Source: Mesostigma viride (lineage: Eukaryota; Streptophyta; Mesostigmatophyceae; Mesostigmatales; Mesostigmataceae). From it: a stretch of 37,486 bases of DNA. Under the pieces are notes generated by a model. The model was not told the DNA's origin. It worked only from the letters and a program-made list of their open reading frames with translations, and did no database searches. The stretch's first letter is position 1; every line of letters starts with the position of its first letter. Below, one piece after another: positions 27,401-33,448 of the stretch. The stretch spans positions 1 through 37,486 of the forward strand of contig RPFO01001300.1 in NCBI GenBank assembly GCA_009746045.1, written 5' to 3'. Made by a program: the position numbers and the translations under genes.

Positions 27401-29299
27401 TCGCACCTCCACGCGGGCAGGTTAACGTGGCGAAGACCGGAGCGGTCCGCCGAGGATGAAAGGTTCCTGACCGACCCCTCCACACACCGCCGGAGCAGAT
27501 ACATCCCCTCGCTCCGGGAGCTAGCCATCAACGCCATCCCCGAGGGTCCCGAACAGGACGCGGCCTGGCACTTAGCGAGCCACGGCGATTTTCCCGCGGA
27601 CGAGATGTAGATGGTTGCCACTACTTCCAAGCATCTTCAAATCCTGTCACATCCTTCCGCCACTTTGCAAACGTAGACAGAACTTCCTGTTCCAACCAAT
27701 CAACTCAAAAACCACGTGCAGGATGGCAGCAGACACGCCAACTTGTATCAAAATACCAGCGTGGGACATCGCCATCATCGGGCTCTGTTTCATGTGCACC
27801 GAATGGACGAGAGTCATGATACCGGCCATCGCCGCCGCCACGATCGCGGATTCTACAAGGACCGCACCGAAATGGGACATGGAATCGATCTAGTATAACG
27901 CAACATAAATATTGGCGACGGATTCGAGTATCCGCCAATCAACTCACCAGCCACCCATAGCCCCTCAGACGCGTCCCAGCGGGTCTTATCTCGGTGAAGT
28001 CCAGCACGAGTCGCTCGGCGGGGTATTTGCCGGCCATGAGCTTCCCCACGGCGCGGGCCCAGGCGACGGCCGAGTCGCCCACGGATAGGGTCCATGTCTT
28101 GGTGTCGGGGTCCCAGGTCTCCTTGTTGGACTCGCGCCCCCCGACGGAGGTCCGCTGCGACCGGATGACGTCGATGTGCGGGATGCGCCTGGAGAAGCCG
28201 TTGAGCGTGCCGGTGACGGGTTTGAAGCCGACCCTGTGCAGAAAAAAAACCGCAAGTATATGTCACACTTGAACGCCATGGGATTCTTCATGAAGGACTT
28301 CAAGAGCCTGTTTCTGTTCGGCGCGGTGATCGGCGCGGCTCACGTGATCGCCACCTGGGTGCGTGTGAAGAGAGAGAGGTTCCGCCTGCGGACCAACATC
28401 AGGTCCACGCTGGCCCTCACCTACCTGCTGGTCCTGGGCGGGCTGGGCTACGTGCTTTACAGGAACTTCCACGACAGGGTGTACTCCTACGAGACTACGA
28501 TCTGGAAGATCCTGAAGGGGTTGCTGACACTGGGGGGTGCCTCGACGTCATACTCCATCATCATGACGGTCGGTTCCTCCTTTTTCTCTAGCCGCCCCGT
28601 GGCCGCGGTGGTGGATGCGACGGTGTCAGAGGCGACGGCCCCGACCACGGCGACCACGGCCGCCTAAATTTTCTCCCGTACCAGTATAAAAACGATGAAG
28701 TGCACGGCGGTCACCAAACTGAACAAGAGGTGCAAGAACAAGGCGTGCGTGCTGTCGCCCAAGCCCGTGTGCCGCGCCCACTCCCGCCACCGGGCGCATT
28801 CGTACGCGCTCGTGCTGGCTGCCCAGGAGTACCAGAACAGGAGAAAGAGGGAGATGGAGGCGCGCCGGCGACAGATCCCCGGGACGACGTGGCGCTATTG
28901 GGACAAGAAGGTGGAGTGAGACTCACCCGCATCCCTGCAGCAGCAGCCATAGCACGTCGACGACGTCGTAGACGGTCTCGACCTCGGTGAAGCTGCAGTT
29001 GAACATGCAGGACTCTCGCCTCCTGCTCAACTCCGTGCCCCCGAGGAAGAGAGTGCGGCCCGCGGGGCGATGTACCGGTTCGTGATGCAGTGGCGCAGCT
29101 CCTCCAACTCCGCGAGCTCGGCTCGGTTGAGCGCGTCCTCCTTGGCGCGAACCCAGAGCCACTTCTGGTGGGAGACCACCCTGTCCACCACCTGCTCCCA
29201 CGTCTCCAGCTGCGATGTGCCCTCGAGGGGGCGGTGGTAGGTCCTCAACGCGATGGCCATGGCTCTGTCCGTGGGAGTGGTGGCGCGGGCCGGCTCCAT
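24475..29299 (-). CDS. Class II (adenosylcobalamin) ribonucleotide reductase, four exons
   Basis: Reduces ribonucleotides to deoxyribonucleotides using an adenosylcobalamin-made thiyl radical. Exons (minus): 28927-29299, 27948-28233, 26706-27100, 24475-25453; 678 codons after one missing base, usual size for monomeric RTPR-type enzymes. Signatures: RVVSHQKWLW, GRTLFLGGTE, CMFNCSF with the N-terminal redox Cys, GDSAVAWARAVGKL, SSRRSAEIAL, NNSLVF, GCNPC/EI with the radical Cys and Glu, FCNLTEV with the second redox Cys, IKPSGTLS, and a C-terminal CPSGAC swivel pair. Introns have GT at the 5' and AG at the 3' ends, and exon phases fit exactly. Exon 1 has a one-base gap in a plus-strand G4 run at 29064-29067. 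Start at 29299 is the first Met before conserved sequence. Class II enzymes are rare in eukaryotes and unusual for NCLDVs, which mostly carry class I. Confidence 0.85.
25490..26155 (+). CDS. 221-aa coiled-coil protein with C-terminal zinc motif
   Basis: Nested in reductase intron 3 on the opposite strand. ATG 25490 follows GTGGTATAC. The N-terminus is basic (MPRPRRRSG), the middle (60-185) is a long charged helix interrupted by a Pro run, and the end carries Cys192-x9-Cys202-x10-Cys213-x2-His216 with an extra Cys206, followed by Arg residues. The same Cys/His spacing occurs in the genes at 7024 and 28695. DNA or RNA binding is plausible from the basic ends and zinc pattern. It is not a recognisable homing endonuclease (no LAGLIDADG, GIY-YIG or HNH motif seen). 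Confidence 0.72.
   Translation: MPRPRRRSGAGLVRCAHHSVRANEFDTLQLPLEIAKVIAERGEAPFFDRRTVGDGLAGIKRKKIDEKVADKQRVSREIFENGQELTRVDGQLQLIHRPQPPPPPPGTAERERWDGLVREAAARSRPLIRRQDDLFDQKQMKEQELRNIIAQQGRLERIDNDTLLADHAARLDRWDTARRQHEARQAAVSKRCGVRTRSGTTCRNRCAYGRGRCGVHSRRRP
26152..26649 (-). CDS. 165-aa multi-pass membrane protein
   Basis: Nested in reductase intron 3, same strand as the reductase but with its own ATG (26649) and ATATAATAC box upstream. Four or five hydrophobic helices are visible (about residues 5-25, 47-65, 78-97, 113-135), separated by short basic loops. No transporter or enzyme motif is recognised. AT content is higher than its neighbours. It overlaps the plus-strand gene's stop by 4 bases. 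It could be a virion membrane protein or a host-derived one. Confidence 0.7.
   Translation of the reverse strand: MPSNVEILLIFSLLQILVYGVWWGGVLLKDVGKPSTVKAMLASAGSAQGLLVLAFVAFLTSMWLKPNMNPLFGYSWLKVILGFQGAAALLWLLWGLLKKFGVNRGLVKQDVTRSLLMTAGLVQGLSTLFFVLFIVDSILWPGRRKLAWNAMVPPTFNMGYAAQAA
27209..27610 (+). CDS. 133-aa hypothetical protein nested in intron 2
   Basis: ATG 27209 (MASNFSPFRKSPYDLFEK) opens a soluble, mixed-charge protein rich in Arg, Pro and acidic residues, with no membrane helix, Cys or known motif. Codon use is like the other viral genes. It lies wholly inside reductase intron 2 on the opposite strand, so its transcript would be antisense to the unspliced reductase RNA. Function unknown. 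Confidence 0.65.
   Translation: MASNFSPFRKSPYDLFEKSILAHNKAIGRGGAERFVKVPLGRSEKDPKVVSTFTDALDGKTDAMSHLHAGRLTWRRPERSAEDERFLTDPSTHRRSRYIPSLRELAINAIPEGPEQDAAWHLASHGDFPADEM
27647..27880 (-). CDS. 77-aa two-helix membrane protein nested in intron 2
   Basis: ATG 27880 follows TTATACTAG. Two hydrophobic segments (about residues 6-26 and 41-63) are joined by a short loop with Met and His residues (HSVHMKQSPMMAMSHAG), and the end is basic. Met/His-rich loops can bind metal, but that is speculation. It shares the strand of the reductase and is contained in intron 2. Confidence 0.6.
   Translation of the reverse strand: MSHFGAVLVESAIVAAAMAGIMTLVHSVHMKQSPMMAMSHAGILIQVGVSAAILHVVFELIGWNRKFCLRLQSGGRM
28278..28667 (+). 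CDS. 129-aa membrane protein nested in intron 1
   Basis: ATG 28278 is preferred to the in-frame ATG at 28260 because a GTATATG box lies about 20 bases before it, as in other genes; the upstream ATG is part of that box. Three hydrophobic segments (about residues 10-29, 48-64, 82-105) and a Thr/Ala-rich tail are present. A second TATA box for the next gene follows its stop. No family recognised; opposite strand to the reductase. Confidence 0.68.
   Translation: MGFFMKDFKSLFLFGAVIGAAHVIATWVRVKRERFRLRTNIRSTLALTYLLVLGGLGYVLYRNFHDRVYSYETTIWKILKGLLTLGGASTSYSIIMTVGSSFFSSRPVAAVVDATVSEATAPTTATTAA
28695..28919 (+). CDS. 74-aa zinc-motif protein nested in intron 1
   Basis: ATG 28695 follows CCAGTATAAAAACG, a close TATA box. 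Almost half the protein is the motif Cys3-x9-Cys13-x12-Cys26-x2-His29 (extra Cys18), a free-standing version of the motif in the 7024 and 25490 genes. The rest is a basic helix (RRKREMEARRRQ). Probably a small nucleic-acid-binding protein, inferred from charge and zinc pattern. Confidence 0.72.
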   Translation: MKCTAVTKLNKRCKNKACVLSPKPVCRAHSRHRAHSYALVLAAQEYQNRRKREMEARRRQIPGTTWRYWDKKVE

Positions 29300-29392
29300 G
29301 GGTCTGATACCATGGGGTGGCAAATATCTTCCGGGTTGAACGCGACTCCGGGGGGCTGCATTTTTTTTTTCTTTACGGCTAGTATACACACC

Positions 29393-29641
29393 ATGTCTGC
29401 TGCCGTGAACCGTTTGCTCTCCCTGCCCATGAGGCTGCTCCAGATGCCGCTGAGCCTGGGACCATGGCCCACGGTCGCGTTGGCCCTGTTCATCCTGTAC
29501 TACACCGCCACTTCCATCCGCTTCCACCGCAAGGCGAAGACGAACTGTACGGGGTTCATGGACTTCCGGTGCTGGATGACCAAGTGGGGCATCATGTTTA
29601 TCGGCCTCGCGGGCGGCACCTACATGCTGGCTAGGGGGTGA
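29393..29641 (+). CDS. 82-aa two-helix membrane protein
   Basis: ATG 29393 is preceded by AGTATACACACC and, further up, a run of ten T. Hydrophobic helices at about residues 27-40 and 64-79 flank a Cys- and Lys-containing loop (KAKTNCTGFMDFRCWMTKWG). Earlier in-frame Met codons are rejected because they would overlap the divergent reductase start and lack the TATA box. Family unknown; typical of the block's small membrane proteins. Confidence 0.7.
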   Translation: MSAAVNRLLSLPMRLLQMPLSLGPWPTVALALFILYYTATSIRFHRKAKTNCTGFMDFRCWMTKWGIMFIGLAGGTYMLARG

Positions 29642-29717
29642 ACAACCTGATCAATGTCGGCGAGGGGGGCGCGTCTGTTCTCCCTCCGCGGTGGCCCAAC
29701 ATAACCGCGTAAATAAA

Positions 29718-30107
29718 ATGGGCGGCTATTGGATAGTAGGAATGAAGCTTTGGATTGTCGCGATCGTGCTGATCGTCCTCGCGTGCGTGTGGTTGTTCTC
29801 TTTCGTCGGCTCGGCCCTGGCAGAACCCGCCGCAAAGTTTTGGTGCGCGGTGACTCTTCGGGGCGGCAACAAGGAGTGCGTCGAGAACACCAAGAAGAAA
29901 CTGCAGTCCGCGCTGGGGGACGTGCGCTTGTGGCTGGGGGTCGCGACCCTGGGAGCGGCCGCGGCGGCCGCCGCTAAGATCCGCGCGAGGTTCCGATCGT
30001 CCCCATCGTCCGCAGATGACCGGGATCGCGCGCCCTCGCGACCGATGGCGCCAAAGTCAGGTGGGAGGAGTCCTCTGTTTTTCTCTCGCATTCGCGGGTT
30101 CCGTTAG
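29718..30107 (+). CDS. 129-aa membrane protein with basic tail
   Basis: ATG 29718 follows GTAAATAAA. A membrane helix at residues 8-32 (LWIVAIVLIVLACVWLFSFVG) is followed by a small Cys-containing loop (WCAVTLRGGNKECVE), a weaker Ala-rich helix at about 71-90, then an Arg/Ser/Pro-rich tail (to 129). It may be a signal-anchored virion protein. An in-frame ATG at 29691 is possible but has no clear promoter. Family unknown. Confidence 0.65.
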   Translation: MGGYWIVGMKLWIVAIVLIVLACVWLFSFVGSALAEPAAKFWCAVTLRGGNKECVENTKKKLQSALGDVRLWLGVATLGAAAAAAAKIRARFRSSPSSADDRDRAPSRPMAPKSGGRSPLFFSRIRGFR

Positions 30108-30121
30108 ACAGTGCATGATGT

Positions 30122-30457
30122 TCAGTCACGAGTTTTATTATCACGATTATTATGATCAATAAACGCGGGCGTTAACAATCGAATCCCGGTCTTCAAGAGC
30201 AATTGCAACATTTTGTACAGGATCAACCACAGGATAGCGGTCCTCAGTAGGACGTGAACGCTTTCAAAGCGTTTTTCGATGACGGACAGGCAGTGGTCCC
30301 GCCGGTCCCTCCATATGTCGGAGGATGTGGAGGTCATCTCCGCGCATATGTCGTGATCCTCCATCCCCATCCAGAAGCCTAGGGAGCTGAAGTGCGGCCC
30401 CTTCATGTACAGCTCCCTCAGGGGGCGCACGATGACGGCGTCGTACACGAATGCCAT
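30122..30457 (-). CDS. 111-aa protein with C-terminal membrane helix
   Basis: ATG 30457 (MAFVYDAVIVRPLRELYMKG). The first 70 residues are soluble with acidic and Ser/Thr parts; residues 74-97 (VLLRTAILWLILYKMLQLLL) form one membrane helix; a short basic end follows. The frame stays open further upstream but that part overlaps the next gene in another frame and is not protein-like. It converges on the gene at 29718 with a 14-bp gap. Family unknown. Confidence 0.6.
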   Translation of the reverse strand: MAFVYDAVIVRPLRELYMKGPHFSSLGFWMGMEDHDICAEMTSTSSDIWRDRRDHCLSVIEKRFESVHVLLRTAILWLILYKMLQLLLKTGIRLLTPAFIDHNNRDNKTRD

Positions 30458-30507
30458 CCCGAAGCCTGGCCAACTACAATGTACAGTTTCGATTTTAAGC
30501 GCGCGGG

Positions 30508-31068
30508 TCACAGGAACCGGACGGTGAACTTCTTCTTGACGCTCTTCACGGACGGTCGCACGAGGATGGCGAGGTCGGAGGCCTTGCACCTCTTGCGACA
30601 CCGTATGACCTTGCCGTTGAGGACGCGCAGGGAGGGCCTCCTCTCCCTCCCCTTCGGCAGCTCCTCCCGTATGGCGTCCTGGTGCTGGCGAGCGTATTCC
30701 AGCACCCCGTTGGTGATGGCCCATCGGAAGAAGTTCATCTGTCCGGGTGTGGTGGTGATCTCCCGCTCGTCTTCCGCGGGGCTGCGGATGGTGGTCTTGT
30801 TCCTCCTGGCGAAGGGGTCGAACATGCGCTTGGAGTAGAAGGCCAGCTGCTCGCGGTAGGACATGTACAGGTTGAACGGGAGCGCGTTGTCGGGCTGCTC
30901 GAACTCCACGCGGTGTGTCTTGGAGTAATTGGTCACGAGGCACTCGACCACCCGCAGGGACAGGCGGTCCGACCTGCGTCCGGACTCAGGACGCGTGATG
31001 TCGTATAGCGCGTTGAAGTTGTCAACGTTCGCGTAAAAGCGCTGCAGGGAGCGCCCCAACAGGTCCAT
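30508..31068 (-). CDS. Conserved NCLDV-type protein, 186 aa
   Basis: ATG 31068. Conserved-looking blocks are SLRVVECLVTNYSKTH (residues 37-52), NLYMSYREQLAFYSKRMFDP (66-85) followed by FARRNK, and TTPGQMNFFRWAITNGVLEY (106-125). This order (VTNY / Y.QL..YSK..FDPF.RR / TT.GQ.NFF.WA) is, to my recollection, shared by an uncharacterised family found across many NCLDVs. The C-terminal 45 residues are strongly basic. No catalytic motif is known for the family. It is one of the better indications that the block is from a giant virus. Divergent from the capping-like gene, about 85 bp apart. Confidence 0.7.
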   Translation of the reverse strand: MDLLGRSLQRFYANVDNFNALYDITRPESGRRSDRLSLRVVECLVTNYSKTHRVEFEQPDNALPFNLYMSYREQLAFYSKRMFDPFARRNKTTIRSPAEDEREITTTPGQMNFFRWAITNGVLEYARQHQDAIREELPKGRERRPSLRVLNGKVIRCRKRCKASDLAILVRPSVKSVKKKFTVRFL

Positions 31069-31154
31069 GATGTCCGCAGGTCGCTATAGGCAGAGATTTG
31101 TTTCGTAGCGCGCTTAGTCCGCGGGGAATGTGGACGCCTAGGGTAAGATAGCGG

Positions 31155-31790
31155 ATGCAGCAGGCCGGCGTCCACCGGTGGACGTGGGTAACGAGACGCG
31201 CGTCGCCGCGGGAGAACTCGGACGTGCTCAAGGCTATTATGGGCCTCTGCCGCCTTCCGGACATCCCGCGGCCGTACATGCGCCGTACGGACGACGTCGG
31301 CAAGGTGGTGGCGGAGATGGGCCGCGACACGTATTGGATGTGCGACCTGACGCCGGGGGTGCACTGCCTGCTGGCCCTAGCGCGGATCCGCGGCGGCCGT
31401 ACGGTGTGCGCGATCGTGCATTGGGACAAGAGCGTGCACATCGTCCACATGCCGCCGTTCAAGACGAAACTGTTCAAGGGCACCGTGTTGCAAGGTGTGC
31501 TGTGCCGCGACGGGTTGCGCGTTACGTTCGTGGTGCACGACTGTCTCGTCTATTGCCAAAAGAGTCTGCTATCGGCTCCGTTCCGTGATCGCATGGACCG
31601 CGCTCGCGAGGTGGTGGGCATGAATTTTCCTAGCACGGGGTCTTATTACTTCCACGTGTTCATTAAATGCGTATCGTACATCACGAGCAACGACAAACAA
31701 AACGCGATAAAGAGTCCCAACGTGCTGTTCATCCCCGACTCGTCCACCGTGAGCGACCAGTACGTCCACGGGGGGTCACGGTGGCCCTGA
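31155..31790 (+). CDS. Capping-enzyme guanylyltransferase-like, probably inactive; frameshifted
   Basis: Residues 60-155 follow the mRNA guanylyltransferase pattern: YWMCDLTPGVHCLLAL where motif I would be KTDGxR, VHWDKSVHIVH, FKGTVLQGVL where motif III would be GTxxDGEL, and FVVHDCLVYCQKSL. The motif I lysine and the motif III acidic residues are replaced (Leu/Pro and Gln/Val), so nucleotidyl transfer is not expected. It may be a structural or regulatory relative of the viral capping enzyme. The frame ends at 31790, but one extra base in the G6 run near 31769-31774 continues it in a protein-like frame (VALIHKPELVTEFGRATHVD) to about 31860 and beyond, overlapping the convergent primase end. 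Fold assignment moderate; inactivity follows from the residues seen. Confidence 0.55.
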   Translation: MQQAGVHRWTWVTRRASPRENSDVLKAIMGLCRLPDIPRPYMRRTDDVGKVVAEMGRDTYWMCDLTPGVHCLLALARIRGGRTVCAIVHWDKSVHIVHMPPFKTKLFKGTVLQGVLCRDGLRVTFVVHDCLVYCQKSLLSAPFRDRMDRAREVVGMNFPSTGSYYFHVFIKCVSYITSNDKQNAIKSPNVLFIPDSSTVSDQYVHGGSRWP

Positions 31791-33448
31791 TCCACAAGCC
31801 CGAGCTGGTGACCGAGTTCGGGCGCGCCACTCACGTCGATTCCGCCTGCGCGCTGTACATGCCGCTCACCTCCTCCTGGGCCCCCCCGTCGCGCAACCTT
31901 GTGGGGGTTGTACGATATCTTATAGGCAAGGTTTGCGGCCGACACCCTTGTGGGGTTCGTTTTACTCGCAGGGGCCGCCACCGCAGGGGAGGGAAACAAG
32001 ACCGCGTATGCCGCCGCCGGGATTTGGCGAGGTTCCGATGCGTACCCCTTGCACTCCGAGTTGAAGCACCGCTGCACCAGCCCGTGGATGGAGACGGAGT
32101 ACCACACGTTGTTGCTCTTGTGCGCGTCCTCGATCTTGTGGCAGAACCGGTGCTTGGACCACGCCGAGTAGACCGCGTGCACGCCCTCCCCCTGCTTGAA
32201 CACGTGCGTGACACCCGCCGCCCCCTCCATGGTCCGCACCACCGTCTCGACGGCCTTGTGCTCGGGAGAGTCGAGGTTCAGCGCCTCGTCCCTGTGGATA
32301 CCCAGCGTGCTGGCCACCCGCTGCTCCTGGGGGGTCTTGGCCTTGTGCTTCCTGCGGCGCCCCTGCAGCTCCTCGCGGCACATGGATGTCGCCTCGTCGA
32401 ACCACGGCGGGGTGGTGATGGGGGTGGGGGTCACGCCCGGCCGCCCGTCCAGGATGCGCACGGAGGTCTGCCAGAGGAGCGGGAGGATGTGTTCGCGCAC
32501 GTCCTCGGGCGAGAAGACGGTGTCCACCACCCCCTCCTTGCTGATGACACCCCACGGGGCGTACGACCGCTTCTCAGAGATCCTGCCGTAGTGGCAGCGG
32601 TCGTCTCCGCAGCTGTTGCGCGCCTTCCTCCGCTCCTTGCACACGTCACAGTGGCACCAATCCTCTCCCGGCGCCTTTCCCTTGCAATCCCCCATCGTTT
32701 TCTGGATGTTCCTGTACGCCTTGCAGCAGCCGGCGCAACGCTCGCATTTCCAGCTGAACAGGATACGGATGCCGTTGTCCATCAGCACGCTGGGGTCCAC
32801 CACGGCCGTCCAGTCGTTCTCCGCCGGCCTGTCGCCGAAATTCTGGTGCAGTTTGTCCACCACAAACGCCCGAAGTTTTAAGGCTGTCCTCTCATCCACT
32901 GGGAGGAGGGGGTAGTGGATGTGAAACCCTGTCTTGATCTTCCCCTTCTTCTCCTTGGTGGGGGCCCTGCACACAATCACATAGCTGTCCGTTTCCGCCG
33001 GCACGCATTCCCTTAACACTTCTTGGATGGTGGGTATCCACTGCTGGATGATGGTGTCCCCCAAATCCTGATCATCCTCACAATCCAGGTCCATGAAAAA
33101 GGGGAACACGGCCGTTTTCTGCTCCACCAGGAAGTTCTGGGTGTCATTCAGAGCATCCTTGGCCACTTCCTTGTAAAAGCTGGCCAGGTCCTCAAAATCC
33201 ACACAGGCCTTGCCACCTTTGTATCCATCCAGAAGCAGGTGGGTGTATTCGGCGGATTTGTCGACAAAGCAATCACGATTCACTAGCCATCTAACAGCCT
33301 CAGAATAAGGTGGGGGCTGCCATCTCTCTGCTCCATCCTGGTCCAATTTGTCCATCCTGTCCCCTGCTGTCCAGATTTTTTGCGCGGCTAAACGGCAGAA
33401 ATCGTCGGCGCTTAAAGGAATGGCATCATGAAGATTTATACCAAGCAA
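31646..33448 (-). CDS. Archaeo-eukaryotic primase/PrimPol with UL52-type zinc motif
   Basis: Makes primers for DNA replication. Visible: FFMDLDCED with the D-x-D metal site (Asp120, Asp122), GFHIHYP (His176/178), VVDPSVLMDNGIRILFSWK (Asp218 as third acid), a Cys/His-rich insertion (about 235-286), and Cys436-x6-His443-x17-Cys461-x4-Cys466, the zinc motif of PrimPol and herpes UL52 primases, within HKSNNVWYSV. There is no SF3 helicase domain, unlike typical NCLDV D5 primase-helicases. The last 70 residues of the frame are not protein-like; one extra base in the C7 run near 31885 would end the protein there and nearly remove the overlap with the capping-like gene. The Met at 33355 is an alternative start that would clear the 21-bp overlap with the divergent adenosyltransferase gene. 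Confidence 0.8.
   Translation of the reverse strand: MLGINLHDAIPLSADDFCRLAAQKIWTAGDRMDKLDQDGAERWQPPPYSEAVRWLVNRDCFVDKSAEYTHLLLDGYKGGKACVDFEDLASFYKEVAKDALNDTQNFLVEQKTAVFPFFMDLDCEDDQDLGDTIIQQWIPTIQEVLRECVPAETDSYVIVCRAPTKEKKGKIKTGFHIHYPLLPVDERTALKLRAFVVDKLHQNFGDRPAENDWTAVVDPSVLMDNGIRILFSWKCERCAGCCKAYRNIQKTMGDCKGKAPGEDWCHCDVCKERRKARNSCGDDRCHYGRISEKRSYAPWGVISKEGVVDTVFSPEDVREHILPLLWQTSVRILDGRPGVTPTPITTPPWFDEATSMCREELQGRRRKHKAKTPQEQRVASTLGIHRDEALNLDSPEHKAVETVVRTMEGAAGVTHVFKQGEGVHAVYSAWSKHRFCHKIEDAHKSNNVWYSVSIHGLVQRCFNSECKGYASEPRQIPAAAYAVLFPSPAVAAPASKTNPTRVSAANLAYKISYNPHKVARRGGPGGGERHVQRAGGIDVSGAPELGHQLGLVDQGHRDPPWTYWSLTVDESGMNSTLGLFIAFCLSLLVMYDTHLMNTWK

Larger units (their letters stand above)
27101..27947 (-). 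other. Intron 2 of the reductase, 847 bp, with two nested genes
   Basis: Begins with the canonical GTGAGT after ...GGGTGGCTG and ends TTTTTCTCGACCCCCGCAG. Joining restores the family sequence GYGWL/SSGD in phase 0. It holds a 133-aa gene on the plus strand and a 77-aa membrane protein gene on the minus strand. This is the clearest of the three splice pairs. Confidence 0.87.
28234..28926 (-). other. Intron 1 of the reductase, 693 bp, with two nested genes
   Basis: Begins GTGAGTCTC after ...GGATGCGG and ends TTTTTTTTCTGCACAG. Joining gives GCG/VGFKPVTG, the conserved family sequence, across a phase-2 junction. Two plus-strand genes fill it; the stop of the second (28917-28919) is only 7 bases from the splice site. 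Confidence 0.87.

Noticed and set aside
25454-28926. Group I or II self-splicing introns
   Set aside because: No homing endonuclease or reverse transcriptase motif was seen. The borders match spliceosomal consensus (GTGAGT twice, pyrimidine tract plus AG). A structure search could still change this.
30122-30943. Full 273-residue minus-strand frame
   Set aside because: Its first 160 residues overlap the conserved 186-aa protein in another frame and are not protein-like; only the part from ATG 30457 is kept.
31667-32881. 404-residue plus-strand open frame
   Set aside because: It is antisense to the conserved primase domain, with His/Arg/Leu/Val-biased composition typical of a reverse-frame shadow. 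Only its first ~65 residues may matter, as continuation of the capping-like gene.
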